64,000 nucleotides of DNA from Nakazawaea peltata (lineage: Eukaryota; Ascomycota; Pichiomycetes; Alaninales; Pachysolenaceae). Under the pieces are notes generated by a model that was given only the letters and a program-made list of their open reading frames with translations, ran no database searches and had not been told where the DNA came from. The stretch spans positions 186,001 to 250,000 of the forward strand of contig BCGQ01000008.1 in the NCBI GenBank assembly GCA_001599355.1, given 5' to 3'. A program made the position numbers and the translations under genes. Positions 39,594-48,389 of the stretch are shown here, one piece after another (position 1 is the stretch's first letter; each line of letters starts with the position of its first letter).

Positions 39594-39606
39594 AAAAAAA
39601 AAAAAA
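39594..39606 (-). terminator. Pol III terminator T13
   Basis: Thirteen T on the minus strand starting 2 nt after the tRNA-Glu 3' end. Confidence 0.9.
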
Positions 39607-39607
39607 G

Positions 39608-39679
39608 CTCCGATACCGGGAGTCGAACCCGGGTCTGCCCGGTGAAAGCGGACCGTGCTAGCCGTTACACTATATCGGA
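39608..39679 (-). tRNA. tRNA-Glu (UUC)
   Basis: A 72-nt gene without intron. The acceptor stem is TCCGATA/TATCGGA, the anticodon loop CTTTCAC gives anticodon TTC on a 5-bp stem, and the T loop is GTTCGAC on a GC-rich stem. Its sequence is identical to the second copy at 43508-43579. It is followed on the minus strand by a T13 tract. Confidence 0.97.
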
Positions 39680-39926
39680 AAATTACAAAGTACATTGTGC
39701 GGGATTCTCAGCATATTTTCTATTAATTCGTATTGTGCTTCTCTTGAGCATTTTACGACCCCCACGCAGACTCCGGGACTGCATATAATGTTGCTCTTAT
39801 CAAATCCCAAATAGGAAAGCACATGATCGTAAGCGAGCGTGACCTTCGGTGATGAGGGTGAAAGAACTGATATATAAAGAAGGATACTGAACCCAACATA
39901 ACGCGATCGTATAGCATCTACATACC

Positions 39927-41285
39927 ATGAAGACATCGAGTACATTGATCAGGTCAGCTATCAAATTTAAAGGGGCGGTAAGTGATCTCAAATCTACACA
40001 TGACATCTGTAGATCCATCGTGGGATTTACCCAACCTCGCCATTACTCCGCCAGAGTTTCCAATTGCACTTCGAGATTCACCGAATTAGAATTTGATGAT
40101 GGAAATGTAGTCAAATTTAATAATTTATTCCTTAAGGATTCTTGCACTGCGCCGCAATCGATCGAGCTGCACTCCAAACAGCGTTTGTTCACTACTCTGC
40201 AGATCCCGGAGATATGTCAGCCAAGTGGACTTCCCACGATTGAAAATGATGACACTTTAAAGCTCGAGTGGTTCCAAGGGAACAATGCTCCGTCTACTGA
40301 GAGCCGGTATCCCTTGTCATTTCTCAAGAACTATGCTACCCCAGAAGGAAGACGTAAGGGCAAACATTTCGACACTAAAAGAGTAGTGTGGGACCACTCA
40401 AAGTTGGCGTGGGATAAGGTCAATTACCACTACGATGATTATATGAACAACGAGCAAGTATTCTACCAACTGTTATATCACTTGAACAAGTATGGTTTAG
40501 TATTCATCAATAATGTTCCTGAACAGCCGGCTGTGGAACTGAATTTGGCGGAAAATACCGACCAGTGGCTTATTTCCACCATTGCAAAGAGAATTGGTTA
40601 CATTAGAGAGACGTTCTATGGTAAGTTATTTGACGTCAAGTCGATTCCTCAACTGAAGAATATCCTGTATACCAATTTGGCACTTCCATTACATATGGAT
40701 CTTTTGTATTATGAACTGCCTCCGGGATTACAATTATTGCATGTTATCAGGAATCAGAATGTAGAAGGAGGGGAGTCGGTGTTTGCTGACTCGTTTTATC
40801 TGCTGAGTCAAGTCTCAGAATTGGACCCTCAACTGTATATGGCATTGAAAACTATTCCTATTCCTTACCATTATAACAATAATGGAGAATATTATTACCA
40901 TAGTCACCCTCTTATTGTGGAAGACGAGACATACACCAATCTCAATGGAAAGCAACCTATCAAGGAGGTGAATTATTCGCCTCAATTCCAGGCTCCCTTC
41001 GACTGCAAGGAGATGATTGAGTATTCAAGTGACTATTCTATCATGCGTGACTTTATTCGTGGGTTCAAATTGTTCGAGAGCTTGATTAACAAGCCAGAGA
41101 ATCAAATAGATTTCCGTATGCCTGAAAATACTTGTGTTATTTTCGATAATAGAAGAGTCTTACATTCCAGAAAACTGTTCACAGACTCTGGTTCTCAAGA
41201 ATCCTCAAGATGGTTAAAAGGTTGTTATCTTGATACCGATACTTTCCTCTCAAGACTTCGGGTCTACTATAATAAGTTTAATTGA
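39927..41285 (+). CDS. AIM17: Aim17-like mitochondrial Fe(II)/2-oxoglutarate dioxygenase
   Basis: A 452-residue protein of the gamma-butyrobetaine/trimethyllysine dioxygenase family, similar in length to S. cerevisiae Aim17 (465 aa). The basic, Ser-rich N-terminus (about 1-40, ending near RHYSARV) looks like a mitochondrial presequence. A small N-terminal domain (about 45-110) precedes the TauD-type catalytic domain. Iron ligands His256 and Asp258 are in HMDLLYYE and distal His413 in RRVLHSRKLF, preceded by a VEGGES stretch. It may act in carnitine-type metabolism, but the yeast homologue's substrate is not settled. It is convergent with the carboxypeptidase gene, 25 bp apart. Confidence 0.85.
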   Translation: MKTSSTLIRSAIKFKGAVSDLKSTHDICRSIVGFTQPRHYSARVSNCTSRFTELEFDDGNVVKFNNLFLKDSCTAPQSIELHSKQRLFTTLQIPEICQPSGLPTIENDDTLKLEWFQGNNAPSTESRYPLSFLKNYATPEGRRKGKHFDTKRVVWDHSKLAWDKVNYHYDDYMNNEQVFYQLLYHLNKYGLVFINNVPEQPAVELNLAENTDQWLISTIAKRIGYIRETFYGKLFDVKSIPQLKNILYTNLALPLHMDLLYYELPPGLQLLHVIRNQNVEGGESVFADSFYLLSQVSELDPQLYMALKTIPIPYHYNNNGEYYYHSHPLIVEDETYTNLNGKQPIKEVNYSPQFQAPFDCKEMIEYSSDYSIMRDFIRGFKLFESLINKPENQIDFRMPENTCVIFDNRRVLHSRKLFTDSGSQESSRWLKGCYLDTDTFLSRLRVYYNKFN

Positions 41286-41310
41286 AGTATAGAGTATTTA
41301 TTAAATCATA

Positions 41311-42873
41311 TCATTTTTCAACAGAGTAGTTTCTAACCCAGTTGTTGACCATATTCAAGATAACTTCTGGTTGGTCATAGGCGACCATATGACCAGCATC
41401 ATAGATACGGAAGAAGTTGAAATTTTCGTACTGTTTAGTTTCACCAACAATTTGTTTCTTACCTGAACCCAAATTCATCGTCACATTGTGGAGGGGTTCT
41501 TGCTTATACAAATACATTCCATCCCACTCTAACTCATCAGACCAATAATGATTACCCCACCAACTACAGATAAAGTCTTTATCTCCAGCATAAATCAACA
41601 CAGGAATGTCCAGCTCCAACATTTCACGGACATATTGTTGATGAGGCATATAAAGGTCTCCATACAGCATGAATTCATATCCAACAGGGAGGTTACAGTG
41701 CTCGAACTTACCTCCTTGCAGTTCAATATCCACACCCAACAGTTCCATAACGAAGTCTTGGTTAAGATAATCGAGAATCCATTTCAATTCAGGGTAACAC
41801 CATGGGTCATCTCCACAGTATTTTCTCATATCGTAGAAGCTAAGCTTTGTATCTTCGTATGGTTTCAATAATTTGTTACAGAAGTATCTAGCACTGAAAC
41901 AGACAAGAGGATTAGTATGGGAATAACAACGAGCGACCAGGTCTTGACACAGAGGAACATGTTCATCGATCCAATCACATTTTTCAGGTTCTAATACAGC
42001 TTTGTAGCCAGCTCTTCCACAAGCCATTGGAGCATAAGCAGCTACTTGTTTATAGGCGTCGGTAATTCCATTGCCGATCATGACACTCTTGAAATTGAAA
42101 TTCCATTCAATTTTGTCATGTGAAAGAATCTCATGACCAACTGCAGGTATATAATGACCCAGGTAACTCTCACCAGCGATATGGAAATCGTTCTTTTGGA
42201 ATTGATCAAACTCTTCAAAGAACAGTTGCAAAAAATCATACACATCTGTCAGCAGCTGTTTAGTATTGAAGACAGGATGTCTACGGGAAGATGAATATGA
42301 GAACCCGGAATTCACTGGTTCATCCAAATATATAATACTGGCATTAGAATTCCACAGGAATTTGTTGTAGACTGGTTGTAAATCCAGGTTTAAATGGGAA
42401 GGACCTGACTCCAAGAAAAGAGCCGATAATCCGGCACATCCAGGCCCACCATTCAACCAAAGGATGATTGGGTCATTAGCTGGGTCATTTCTGCTCTCAA
42501 AAAACCAGTAAAACATGTGTTTGTCGTTATTGGCAATGTCAAAATAACCTGAATATTGGTCGACAGTGTCTACTCCGAGGGTCTCGGGGAAGCTAGTCTT
42601 TTTTACTCTGAAAGAGTTGGCACCAGACTCAGAGTTCAAGCTATGTTTACTTTGAGCCTCCAGTCCTTCCCAGTCTGCGATATACTCCTTCAATCTCAGT
42701 TGCCATACAGCATCTCCCAGGATCTCCTGTCTCATATTAGCAACGATGCCGTGCCAATCGAATTGGGAGGAGGCGGTTGCCTGGTCGAGTTCATTTTGCA
42801 ACACTTGCTGTTGTTCCAGCATACAGAATCCCGTCAGGAACAGCAGAACTACTAATCTGAGTGATAATTGCAT
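41311..42873 (-). CDS. PRC1: Serine carboxypeptidase, CPY/Prc1-like, vacuolar
   Basis: A 520-residue preproenzyme of the carboxypeptidase Y family. The signal peptide contains several CTG codons and reads M-QLSLRLVVAAFATG with Ala, a better h-region and cleavage site than the Leu version. A propeptide of about 90 residues precedes the DTVDQYSGYFD start of the mature domain. The oxyanion block is NGGPGCAG. Catalytic Ser236 is in GESYAGHYIP (the Ala is CTG at 42162-42160), Asp433 in AGDKDFIC and His495 in AGHMVAYD. Cys-rich segments and several N-glycosylation sequons are present. I cannot separate Prc1 from its paralogue Atg42/YBR139W; no clear QRPL-type sorting signal was seen. Confidence 0.85.
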   Translation of the reverse strand: MQLSLRLVVLLFLTGFCMLEQQQVLQNELDQATASSQFDWHGIVANMRQEILGDAVWQLRLKEYIADWEGLEAQSKHSLNSESGANSFRVKKTSFPETLGVDTVDQYSGYFDIANNDKHMFYWFFESRNDPANDPIILWLNGGPGCAGLSALFLESGPSHLNLDLQPVYNKFLWNSNASIIYLDEPVNSGFSYSSSRRHPVFNTKQLLTDVYDFLQLFFEEFDQFQKNDFHIAGESYLGHYIPAVGHEILSHDKIEWNFNFKSVMIGNGITDAYKQVAAYAPMACGRAGYKAVLEPEKCDWIDEHVPLCQDLVARCYSHTNPLVCFSARYFCNKLLKPYEDTKLSFYDMRKYCGDDPWCYPELKWILDYLNQDFVMELLGVDIELQGGKFEHCNLPVGYEFMLYGDLYMPHQQYVREMLELDIPVLIYAGDKDFICSWWGNHYWSDELEWDGMYLYKQEPLHNVTMNLGSGKKQIVGETKQYENFNFFRIYDAGHMVAYDQPEVILNMVNNWVRNYSVEK

Positions 42874-43507
42874 CTCTTATATGAACTACTTCTGTCCTTA
42901 TCTGCTTTTATTAAATTCAGGGACTGTTTTTAAAGGTGAATTTTACTGGTTTTTCTTTTGAATTTGCAGCCGCACGCATAATAAAGAGGGAGAGCAGAGG
43001 GAAAATGAAAAAAGATGGGGAGATGAGGGGTTGCTGGAAGATGAAGGGATTGCTGGAGGCTTGGGGAAGTAAGGGGGAGCAGTCGAGTTGAGAGATCAAG
43101 TCGAGGGGGTATAGAAGTTTATGCGATAACCTGGACCATAAAATACTGTGTAATAATTTCATAATTGAATACAATCTATGCTGTTGTGTGTACTGCTATT
43201 CAAAATATATCTTATATAAACTGTTAGAGAGAGAATTACAGAAGAAATAATTTATAATTTTTTTATTCTTGATGAATAATTTTCAATAAACGAGTTTCCT
43301 GCCATTTTAAATGGGAAGGTTGGGTAGAATATTAGTTCTTATTAACAATCTACCCATTCCAGTCCTTCTTCAACCCATTTATAGTGCTATAATTAAATGA
43401 AACTAAAGCCCAGCAAAATATGAAATACCTTAGAATTTGATCGTAAATCCACAGCAGACATCCGCGCAAAGTATGTACTTCTTTCTCCTTATATTCTTTA
43501 ATTATTT
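42874..43507. other. Intergenic between carboxypeptidase and tRNA-Glu
   Basis: Promoter side of the carboxypeptidase gene. Purine-rich plus strand at about 42990-43090. No gene seen. Confidence 0.45.
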
Positions 43508-43579
43508 TCCGATATAGTGTAACGGCTAGCACGGTCCGCTTTCACCGGGCAGACCCGGGTTCGACTCCCGGTATCGGAG
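43508..43579 (+). tRNA. tRNA-Glu (UUC), second copy
   Basis: 72 nt, identical base for base to the reverse complement of 39608-39679, without intron, anticodon TTC. Followed by T12. Confidence 0.97.
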
Positions 43580-43581
43580 CA

Positions 43582-43593
43582 TTTTTTTTTTTT
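43582..43593 (+). terminator. Pol III terminator T12
   Basis: Twelve T on the plus strand, starting 3 nt after the tRNA-Glu 3' end. Confidence 0.9.
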
Positions 43594-43696
43594 CAAAATC
43601 TCATCTCATCTCATCTCAACTTGACTAACTAGTTACAGGGAAGTTACACTACCAAGTTCAACAAATCATATATACATCTATTCAGTCATTTTATGT

Positions 43697-45142
43697 TTAT
43701 TTAGTTCTAGTAAGAACACTGTTCGTAAGGAATTCTAAAGCACTTCTAGCATCACTTTCTGGCAAACATCTAAGGTTCAGTAACAGAGCATTGCAATAAT
43801 TCAACAGTAACTCTCTAGTCTTTTCAACACCATTGGTACTTCTGACCAGTTTGACCAGAGTCTCAATATCACCTTCTTCTGAGAATTTACGCAGAATCAT
43901 CGGTCCTAATTCAGGATATTCACGCCACAGATATAATACAGGCAGGGTCGCCAAACCCAATTTTAAATCCAGTTGCGAAGGTTTACCTAATTCGGCATCT
44001 GTTCTAGTATAATCCAACATATCATCTACGATTTGGAAACATAAACCTAAATTACGTCCAAATTGGTAACAATTCTCAATGATATCATCTTGAGCTCCAC
44101 ATAAAACCAGGGCAGATCTTGAAGATTTGCTCATCAACAGCAGTGTCTTCAAATAAGTCTTGTGTAAATAATATTCAAACAGCAGTTTAACGTTGTCTTC
44201 ATGTGTGTAAATAGTCTCCTTGTCTCTATGAGCAGAGTGATCAATGACCTTAGTTGGAATCTTACCGGTAGGTTGTGGGAATTTTTTGTCTGTGTTATCT
44301 AAAACATCTAAATCTTGTTGTACTACGGTGTTCTTCAATTGCATGAACTCTCCTTCTACTAAATTAGCAATGGAAGTAGACATCAACTCAATAACTTCCG
44401 GGTTACGTAATCTGGAAATCAGAACAGAAGATCTACCCAATAAGAAATCACCAGCTAAAATCAGCATCTTATTGGTAAACAGGATATTTCCCGAAGGTCT
44501 GCCACGACGTTGGTCTGAAAAATCAATGACATCATCATGCAATAAAGACAGTGTATGGATTAATTCGACAATCTCGGCAAGACGTCTTTGTTTAGGCAAG
44601 ATTCCATTCTGTTTGTCCAACTTCAGTCTCAATTCTGTCTGGTCATCCAAAGTAGGTAACACCCCCAATGGTTTAGTCAAGGGGTTCAAAGAAATGGCTG
44701 GGTTGATCCCATATAATACTTGCAATGGACTATAAGACAGCTCGGCAGTACGACCCAGTAAAGTGGTCAGCGAGGGTAAACTGGCAAATTCCGGCTGGTC
44801 GATAACATCGAACTTATCAATCTCAATGCGATTCCTCTGTTCTTCCGGAATGTACAGTAACAGTTTAGATAATAAGAGAACAATCAACGGTCTGACATTC
44901 TTTCCCTCAGCTTCAAAATAGTACAGCAGCACTCTGTTCAAAGTAGGATGACCACTGGAGATCAAATTGGCAATATTTTTCAGCAACGAAGACATCTCTC
45001 CACTAACAATACTGAACGGGTCTCTTTCCGAAGGTTTTGGCTGGACTAATTTCTCCAGCAGTTCCACCAGTGTGGCCCAAGAAGATCTGAATCGTCTTCC
45101 TCTGCTCACAGCAGGTCTTACTACGATTCTTAACGACCACAT
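43697..45142 (-). CDS. COQ1: Polyprenyl diphosphate synthase for ubiquinone
   Basis: Mitochondrial trans-prenyltransferase making the coenzyme Q side chain. The start is the first ATG, at 45142 (481 aa; yeast Coq1 473 aa); the longer frame starts at TTG. The N-terminus MWSLRIVVRPAVSRGRRFRSS is an Arg-rich presequence. The first Asp-rich motif is in LLHDDVID (203-207) followed by RRGRPSGN, and the second in DDMLDYT. Codon 198 (CTG, 44551-44549) read as Ala restores the IHTASLLHDD block typical of the family. Chain length is not predictable with confidence from the residues before the first motif. It is divergent from RER2, which makes the cis-polyprenyl chain for dolichol. Confidence 0.93.
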   Translation of the reverse strand: MWSLRIVVRPAVSRGRRFRSSWATLVELLEKLVQPKPSERDPFSIVSGEMSSLLKNIANLISSGHPTLNRVLLYYFEAEGKNVRPLIVLLLSKLLLYIPEEQRNRIEIDKFDVIDQPEFASLPSLTTLLGRTAELSYSPLQVLYGINPAISLNPLTKPLGVLPTLDDQTELRLKLDKQNGILPKQRRLAEIVELIHTLSLLHDDVIDFSDQRRGRPSGNILFTNKMLILAGDFLLGRSSVLISRLRNPEVIELMSTSIANLVEGEFMQLKNTVVQQDLDVLDNTDKKFPQPTGKIPTKVIDHSAHRDKETIYTHEDNVKLLFEYYLHKTYLKTLLLMSKSSRSALVLCGAQDDIIENCYQFGRNLGLCFQIVDDMLDYTRTDAELGKPSQLDLKLGLATLPVLYLWREYPELGPMILRKFSEEGDIETLVKLVRSTNGVEKTRELLLNYCNALLLNLRCLPESDARSALEFLTNSVLTRTK

Positions 45143-45646
45143 TACACCCGAGATGACAATGTTGTACTGTACTTGCTCCTGCTTGGTTTCTTGACCTATC
45201 CCGCCAGCTACTTTCTCTTTCACTACGCTCACTTTCTTTGCTGGGCTCTCCCTCGAAAAATTTTCCCGCGCGCTCAATCAAAGCTCTTCGCGGTGACAGT
45301 GAAATATTCGTATTGTGCTACACAGTCTCGGGCAGTAACAGCGCACAGCGCACAGAGCTCGAGGGGTCGAGCAGAATCTTCGAGATGGACAAGGTTTGTG
45401 ATGAGGGAGGGGCAACTGGAGCAAGGGAGAGAAAGGGAGAATAAGAAGAGCTGGTGACTTGAATTGAACAAGATAGAGAGTAGAACTAACAGTTGTGTCA
45501 AGATAAAAGCAGCTTTTGCCATACAATTTAGAGAACCACCCCCTAACAAGACCGAAAGAACCCTGGAAAAGACAGACAATCGACCTAGGAACCATTACTC
45601 AAATCAACAGCGGTCAACCCAAAACTTGAAAATTTGACACCTCATC
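45143..45646. promoter_or_regulatory. Shared divergent promoter COQ1 / RER2
   Basis: 504 bp between the two ATGs. GC-rich patch at about 45265-45370 with GCGCGC and repeated gcacag. No further gene. Confidence 0.6.
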
Positions 45647-46408
45647 ATGTCAGAAGGAACATTCTCTCATTATGCCAAAGTGTTGATGGCGAAAGTGTTA
45701 CAACAGGGCAATGTGCCCCGTCATATCGGCTTCATTATGGATGGAAATAGAAGGTACCTGCGACAGAAGAACATAGAGTTGAAAGAGGGACATAATGCCG
45801 GGTTCAACAGTATGCTGCAATTGCTTGAACTTTGTTATCTGTGTGGAGTGGAGCTGTGTACTGTATTCCTGTTCAGTATCGAGAATTTCAAGCGCTCCAG
45901 TTACGAAGTTTCATGGTTGATGGAATTACTGAAGACTCGTTTTGTCCAGATCCTGGACCGTGGAGATTTATGTGAGAAATACGGTATTAAGATAAAAGTT
46001 TTAGGTGACGTCTCATTATTACCACTAGACGTACAAGAAGTATTGACCAACGTTCAGAAGATAACTAAGGATAACAAGAGAGCCGTGTTGAACGTTTGCG
46101 TCCCATACACTTCAAGAGATGACATGGCCCATCTGATACGTAATATCGTGGGGGAAGTACTGAAACGTGAAAGATCTTCGTCTGATATAACTGAAGATAC
46201 TATCACCGAGCATTTATATACGGCAGAATCTGCACCATTGGATTTATTGATCAGAACAAGTGGAGTGAGTCGATTAAGTGACTTTTTATTATGGGAATGT
46301 CATCAAAGTCACTGTATGATCGAAATATTGGACATTTTATGGCCTGAATTGTCGCCATTCAGGCTCTACTTGGTGCTATTAAAATACTCTTTCCTACATA
46401 GATGCTAA
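45647..46408 (+). CDS. RER2: cis-Prenyltransferase, dehydrodolichyl diphosphate synthase
   Basis: A 253-residue UPP-synthase-fold enzyme that extends farnesyl diphosphate with cis isoprene units to make dolichol for protein glycosylation at the ER. The motif with catalytic Asp32 is FIMDGNRRY. It continues with KEGHNAGF, FSIENFKRS and the C-terminal IRTSGVSRLSDFLLWE block, which is Rer2-like rather than Srt1-like. The chain ends soon after WPELSPFRLYLVLLKYSF, so it lacks the charged tail of yeast Rer2 (286 aa). The C-terminal RxG motif of Nus1 partners is not expected in this subunit. It is convergent with YRB1, 49 bp apart. Confidence 0.92.
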   Translation: MSEGTFSHYAKVLMAKVLQQGNVPRHIGFIMDGNRRYLRQKNIELKEGHNAGFNSMLQLLELCYLCGVELCTVFLFSIENFKRSSYEVSWLMELLKTRFVQILDRGDLCEKYGIKIKVLGDVSLLPLDVQEVLTNVQKITKDNKRAVLNVCVPYTSRDDMAHLIRNIVGEVLKRERSSSDITEDTITEHLYTAESAPLDLLIRTSGVSRLSDFLLWECHQSHCMIEILDILWPELSPFRLYLVLLKYSFLHRC

Positions 46409-46457
46409 TACACGTTCGGATTTTAATAAAAGTCTATTACAACCTGAATAAACCTAT

Positions 46458-47075
46458 TTATTTATTGGCCTCCTTGGCGCTATCGAACTCTTCCTTGAAT
46501 TTGTCGGCATTCTCCTTGTTACCGAATCTAATAGCCAAAGTTTGCAGTTCTGGTTCACCTTCAGAAACATCAGCGGTGACACTGTAAACCCATGATCTAT
46601 CACTACCAACGTTAGGCTTCAATTCGTAATCTGGAGAGATGAAATGGTTAGCACAGATCTTAAGGGTCTTATCTCTTCTCATCAACAATCTAACCTTCTT
46701 GGTTTCCTTGTGCTTCAAAAACTTGACATCTCCAGTACCTCTTTCTTTCCATTCCTTAGACTCGGCAGCAAACTTGAACAACTTGGCTCTAACCTTGTAC
46801 AATACTTCCTCTTCTTCTTCATTAGTTTTGATCTCAACCTTCTCTAACTTGACAAGAGGCTCGAAATGGACATCAGCTTCTTCTTCATCGGCTTTGTCGT
46901 CATCCTCCTTCTCCTCAGCCTTCTTTTCCTCGGCCTCCTTCTTCTCTTCTTTTACTTCCTCGGTTTCCTCCTTCTTTTCTTTCTTAGCACCGAACATCGA
47001 GAAGACGTTGGCGGTTGGTGGGGTTGGCTTGGACTCAGATCCAGCAACAACGGTTGACTTGACTTCTTCAGACAT
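46458..47075 (-). CDS. YRB1: Ran-GTP-binding protein Yrb1 (RanBP1)
   Basis: A 205-residue RanBP1 homologue (yeast Yrb1 201 aa). It promotes RanGTP hydrolysis with RanGAP when export complexes reach the cytosol. The N-terminal third is highly charged, rich in KKE/EEK (about 30-65). The Ran-binding domain (about 70-200) begins with [16 protein letters not shown] and includes [29 protein letters not shown] and the acidic-aromatic core near SWVY. The strong codon bias suggests abundant expression. The upstream region has several AGGGG boxes (47202-47238). Confidence 0.95.
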   Translation of the reverse strand: MSEEVKSTVVAGSESKPTPPTANVFSMFGAKKEKKEETEEVKEEKKEAEEKKAEEKEDDDKADEEEADVHFEPLVKLEKVEIKTNEEEEEVLYKVRAKLFKFAAESKEWKERGTGDVKFLKHKETKKVRLLMRRDKTLKICANHFISPDYELKPNVGSDRSWVYSVTADVSEGEPELQTLAIRFGNKENADKFKEEFDSAKEANK

Positions 47076-48389
47076 GATTATGCTTTGTTGTAAGTTAAAA
47101 TGCGATGATATGTCGATGGCGTTTAATTCGAAATCGGTTTATTTTGAAGTTTCAATCGGGTTCGATCAGAAGGGCTGGGAAAAATTTTTTTGACTTCTAG
47201 AAGGGGAAGATACTTAAAGGGGAAGGGAAGGGAAGGGGATGGGGGATGTAAATTATATGGGGGATACAATCGATAAATGATGACAAGTGGTGGTTTTGGG
47301 AGGAAAAGCTCTTAGGTAGGGAATGGATCCTTAGAAGGGGATGGCTTAAGAAAGCTATTCATAATTTTTATAACATAGTCGCGTAGTTCTGGATCTGAAG
47401 CTTCAAGTAATGCACCACTTTGTACCTTGGTGGTACCCCAAACAGAGAAGTTCTGATAGAAATACCTAAGAGAAATACTGAGAGAATTCTGAGAAATCTA
47501 AGAGAAACCTAAGAGAAACCTTACAAAATCCTAAGAGGATCGATTTCTCTGTAACTCCCTGCGCATTTCTTACAATTTCTCCACTGTAAGCAGACTCGAA
47601 CAGAATTTATGCTAAAAAGGAAGGACAGAGAGCTGAAAGGCATTGAGGGGAAATACTTTTGGATTCTGCCGCATTGAAAAGATTTCCAAAAAGAAACTTA
47701 AATTAAGACCGATAAATAGAAACCAATCCAAACATTGGTCCATCATTACCGTATCAATAATTGAGATCACTGTGTTAGCCATTCGATACCACGTAGTCAT
47801 AAAATATAAACAAACAATAAAATAAACAATAAAGATAGTGAAGATTACAGACTACAGATGCTATGCGATAAGAACAGCGAGTGATGCGACAGTGTCGATC
47901 GGATTGAAATTTTTCCAATCTCTGATAACTTTGAACTCAATCCGATAAACTTTATATTAGTCCCCAATTAAATTCGAAATGTACCTAAGACAATAAACTG
48001 GATAAAAATAGCAGTAAATTCCCGTCTTGGCCCCATCCTGCCAATCATATTCTCCCCAATACTACCCGAATCTCATCCGCCCTGAAAAAAAAGAAACTGC
48101 CATCTCTCCCCCAGATTTCGCACCCTTCCAGCAGCACACAGCACGACCAAAATTAGTGGGGAAACGAAAAAGAAACGCACAGAAAACCGCAATGCGACCA
48201 GACCACCCGCGCAAGGTGTCAGCTGAGCTGCTGACCTGTTGCTTGTATTCGCCGCCGATTCGACGTTTTGCATCTGACCGGAGTAAACTTAGCACTGTTA
48301 CGCACAGTATAAAAAACCGATATATTTCCAGCAATTAAAGTCGCTACTTGTTCATCCAGGTTATTTATAGACTTCTGCTGTACCAGATC
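47076..48389. promoter_or_regulatory. Divergent promoter YRB1 / NTH1
   Basis: No gene. AGGGG (stress-response-element core) occurs at 47202-47206, 47218-47222 and 47234-47238. A degenerate CTAAGAGAAA repeat lies at 47466-47540. A TATA box (tataaaaa, 48308-48315) is about 80 bp before the NTH1 ATG. Confidence 0.5.
47466..47540 (+). repeat. Degenerate CTAAGAGAAA repeats
   Basis: CTAAGAGAAA occurs three times (from 47467, 47499 and 47510) with looser copies between and a truncated copy (cctaagagg) at 47531. Confidence 0.7.
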
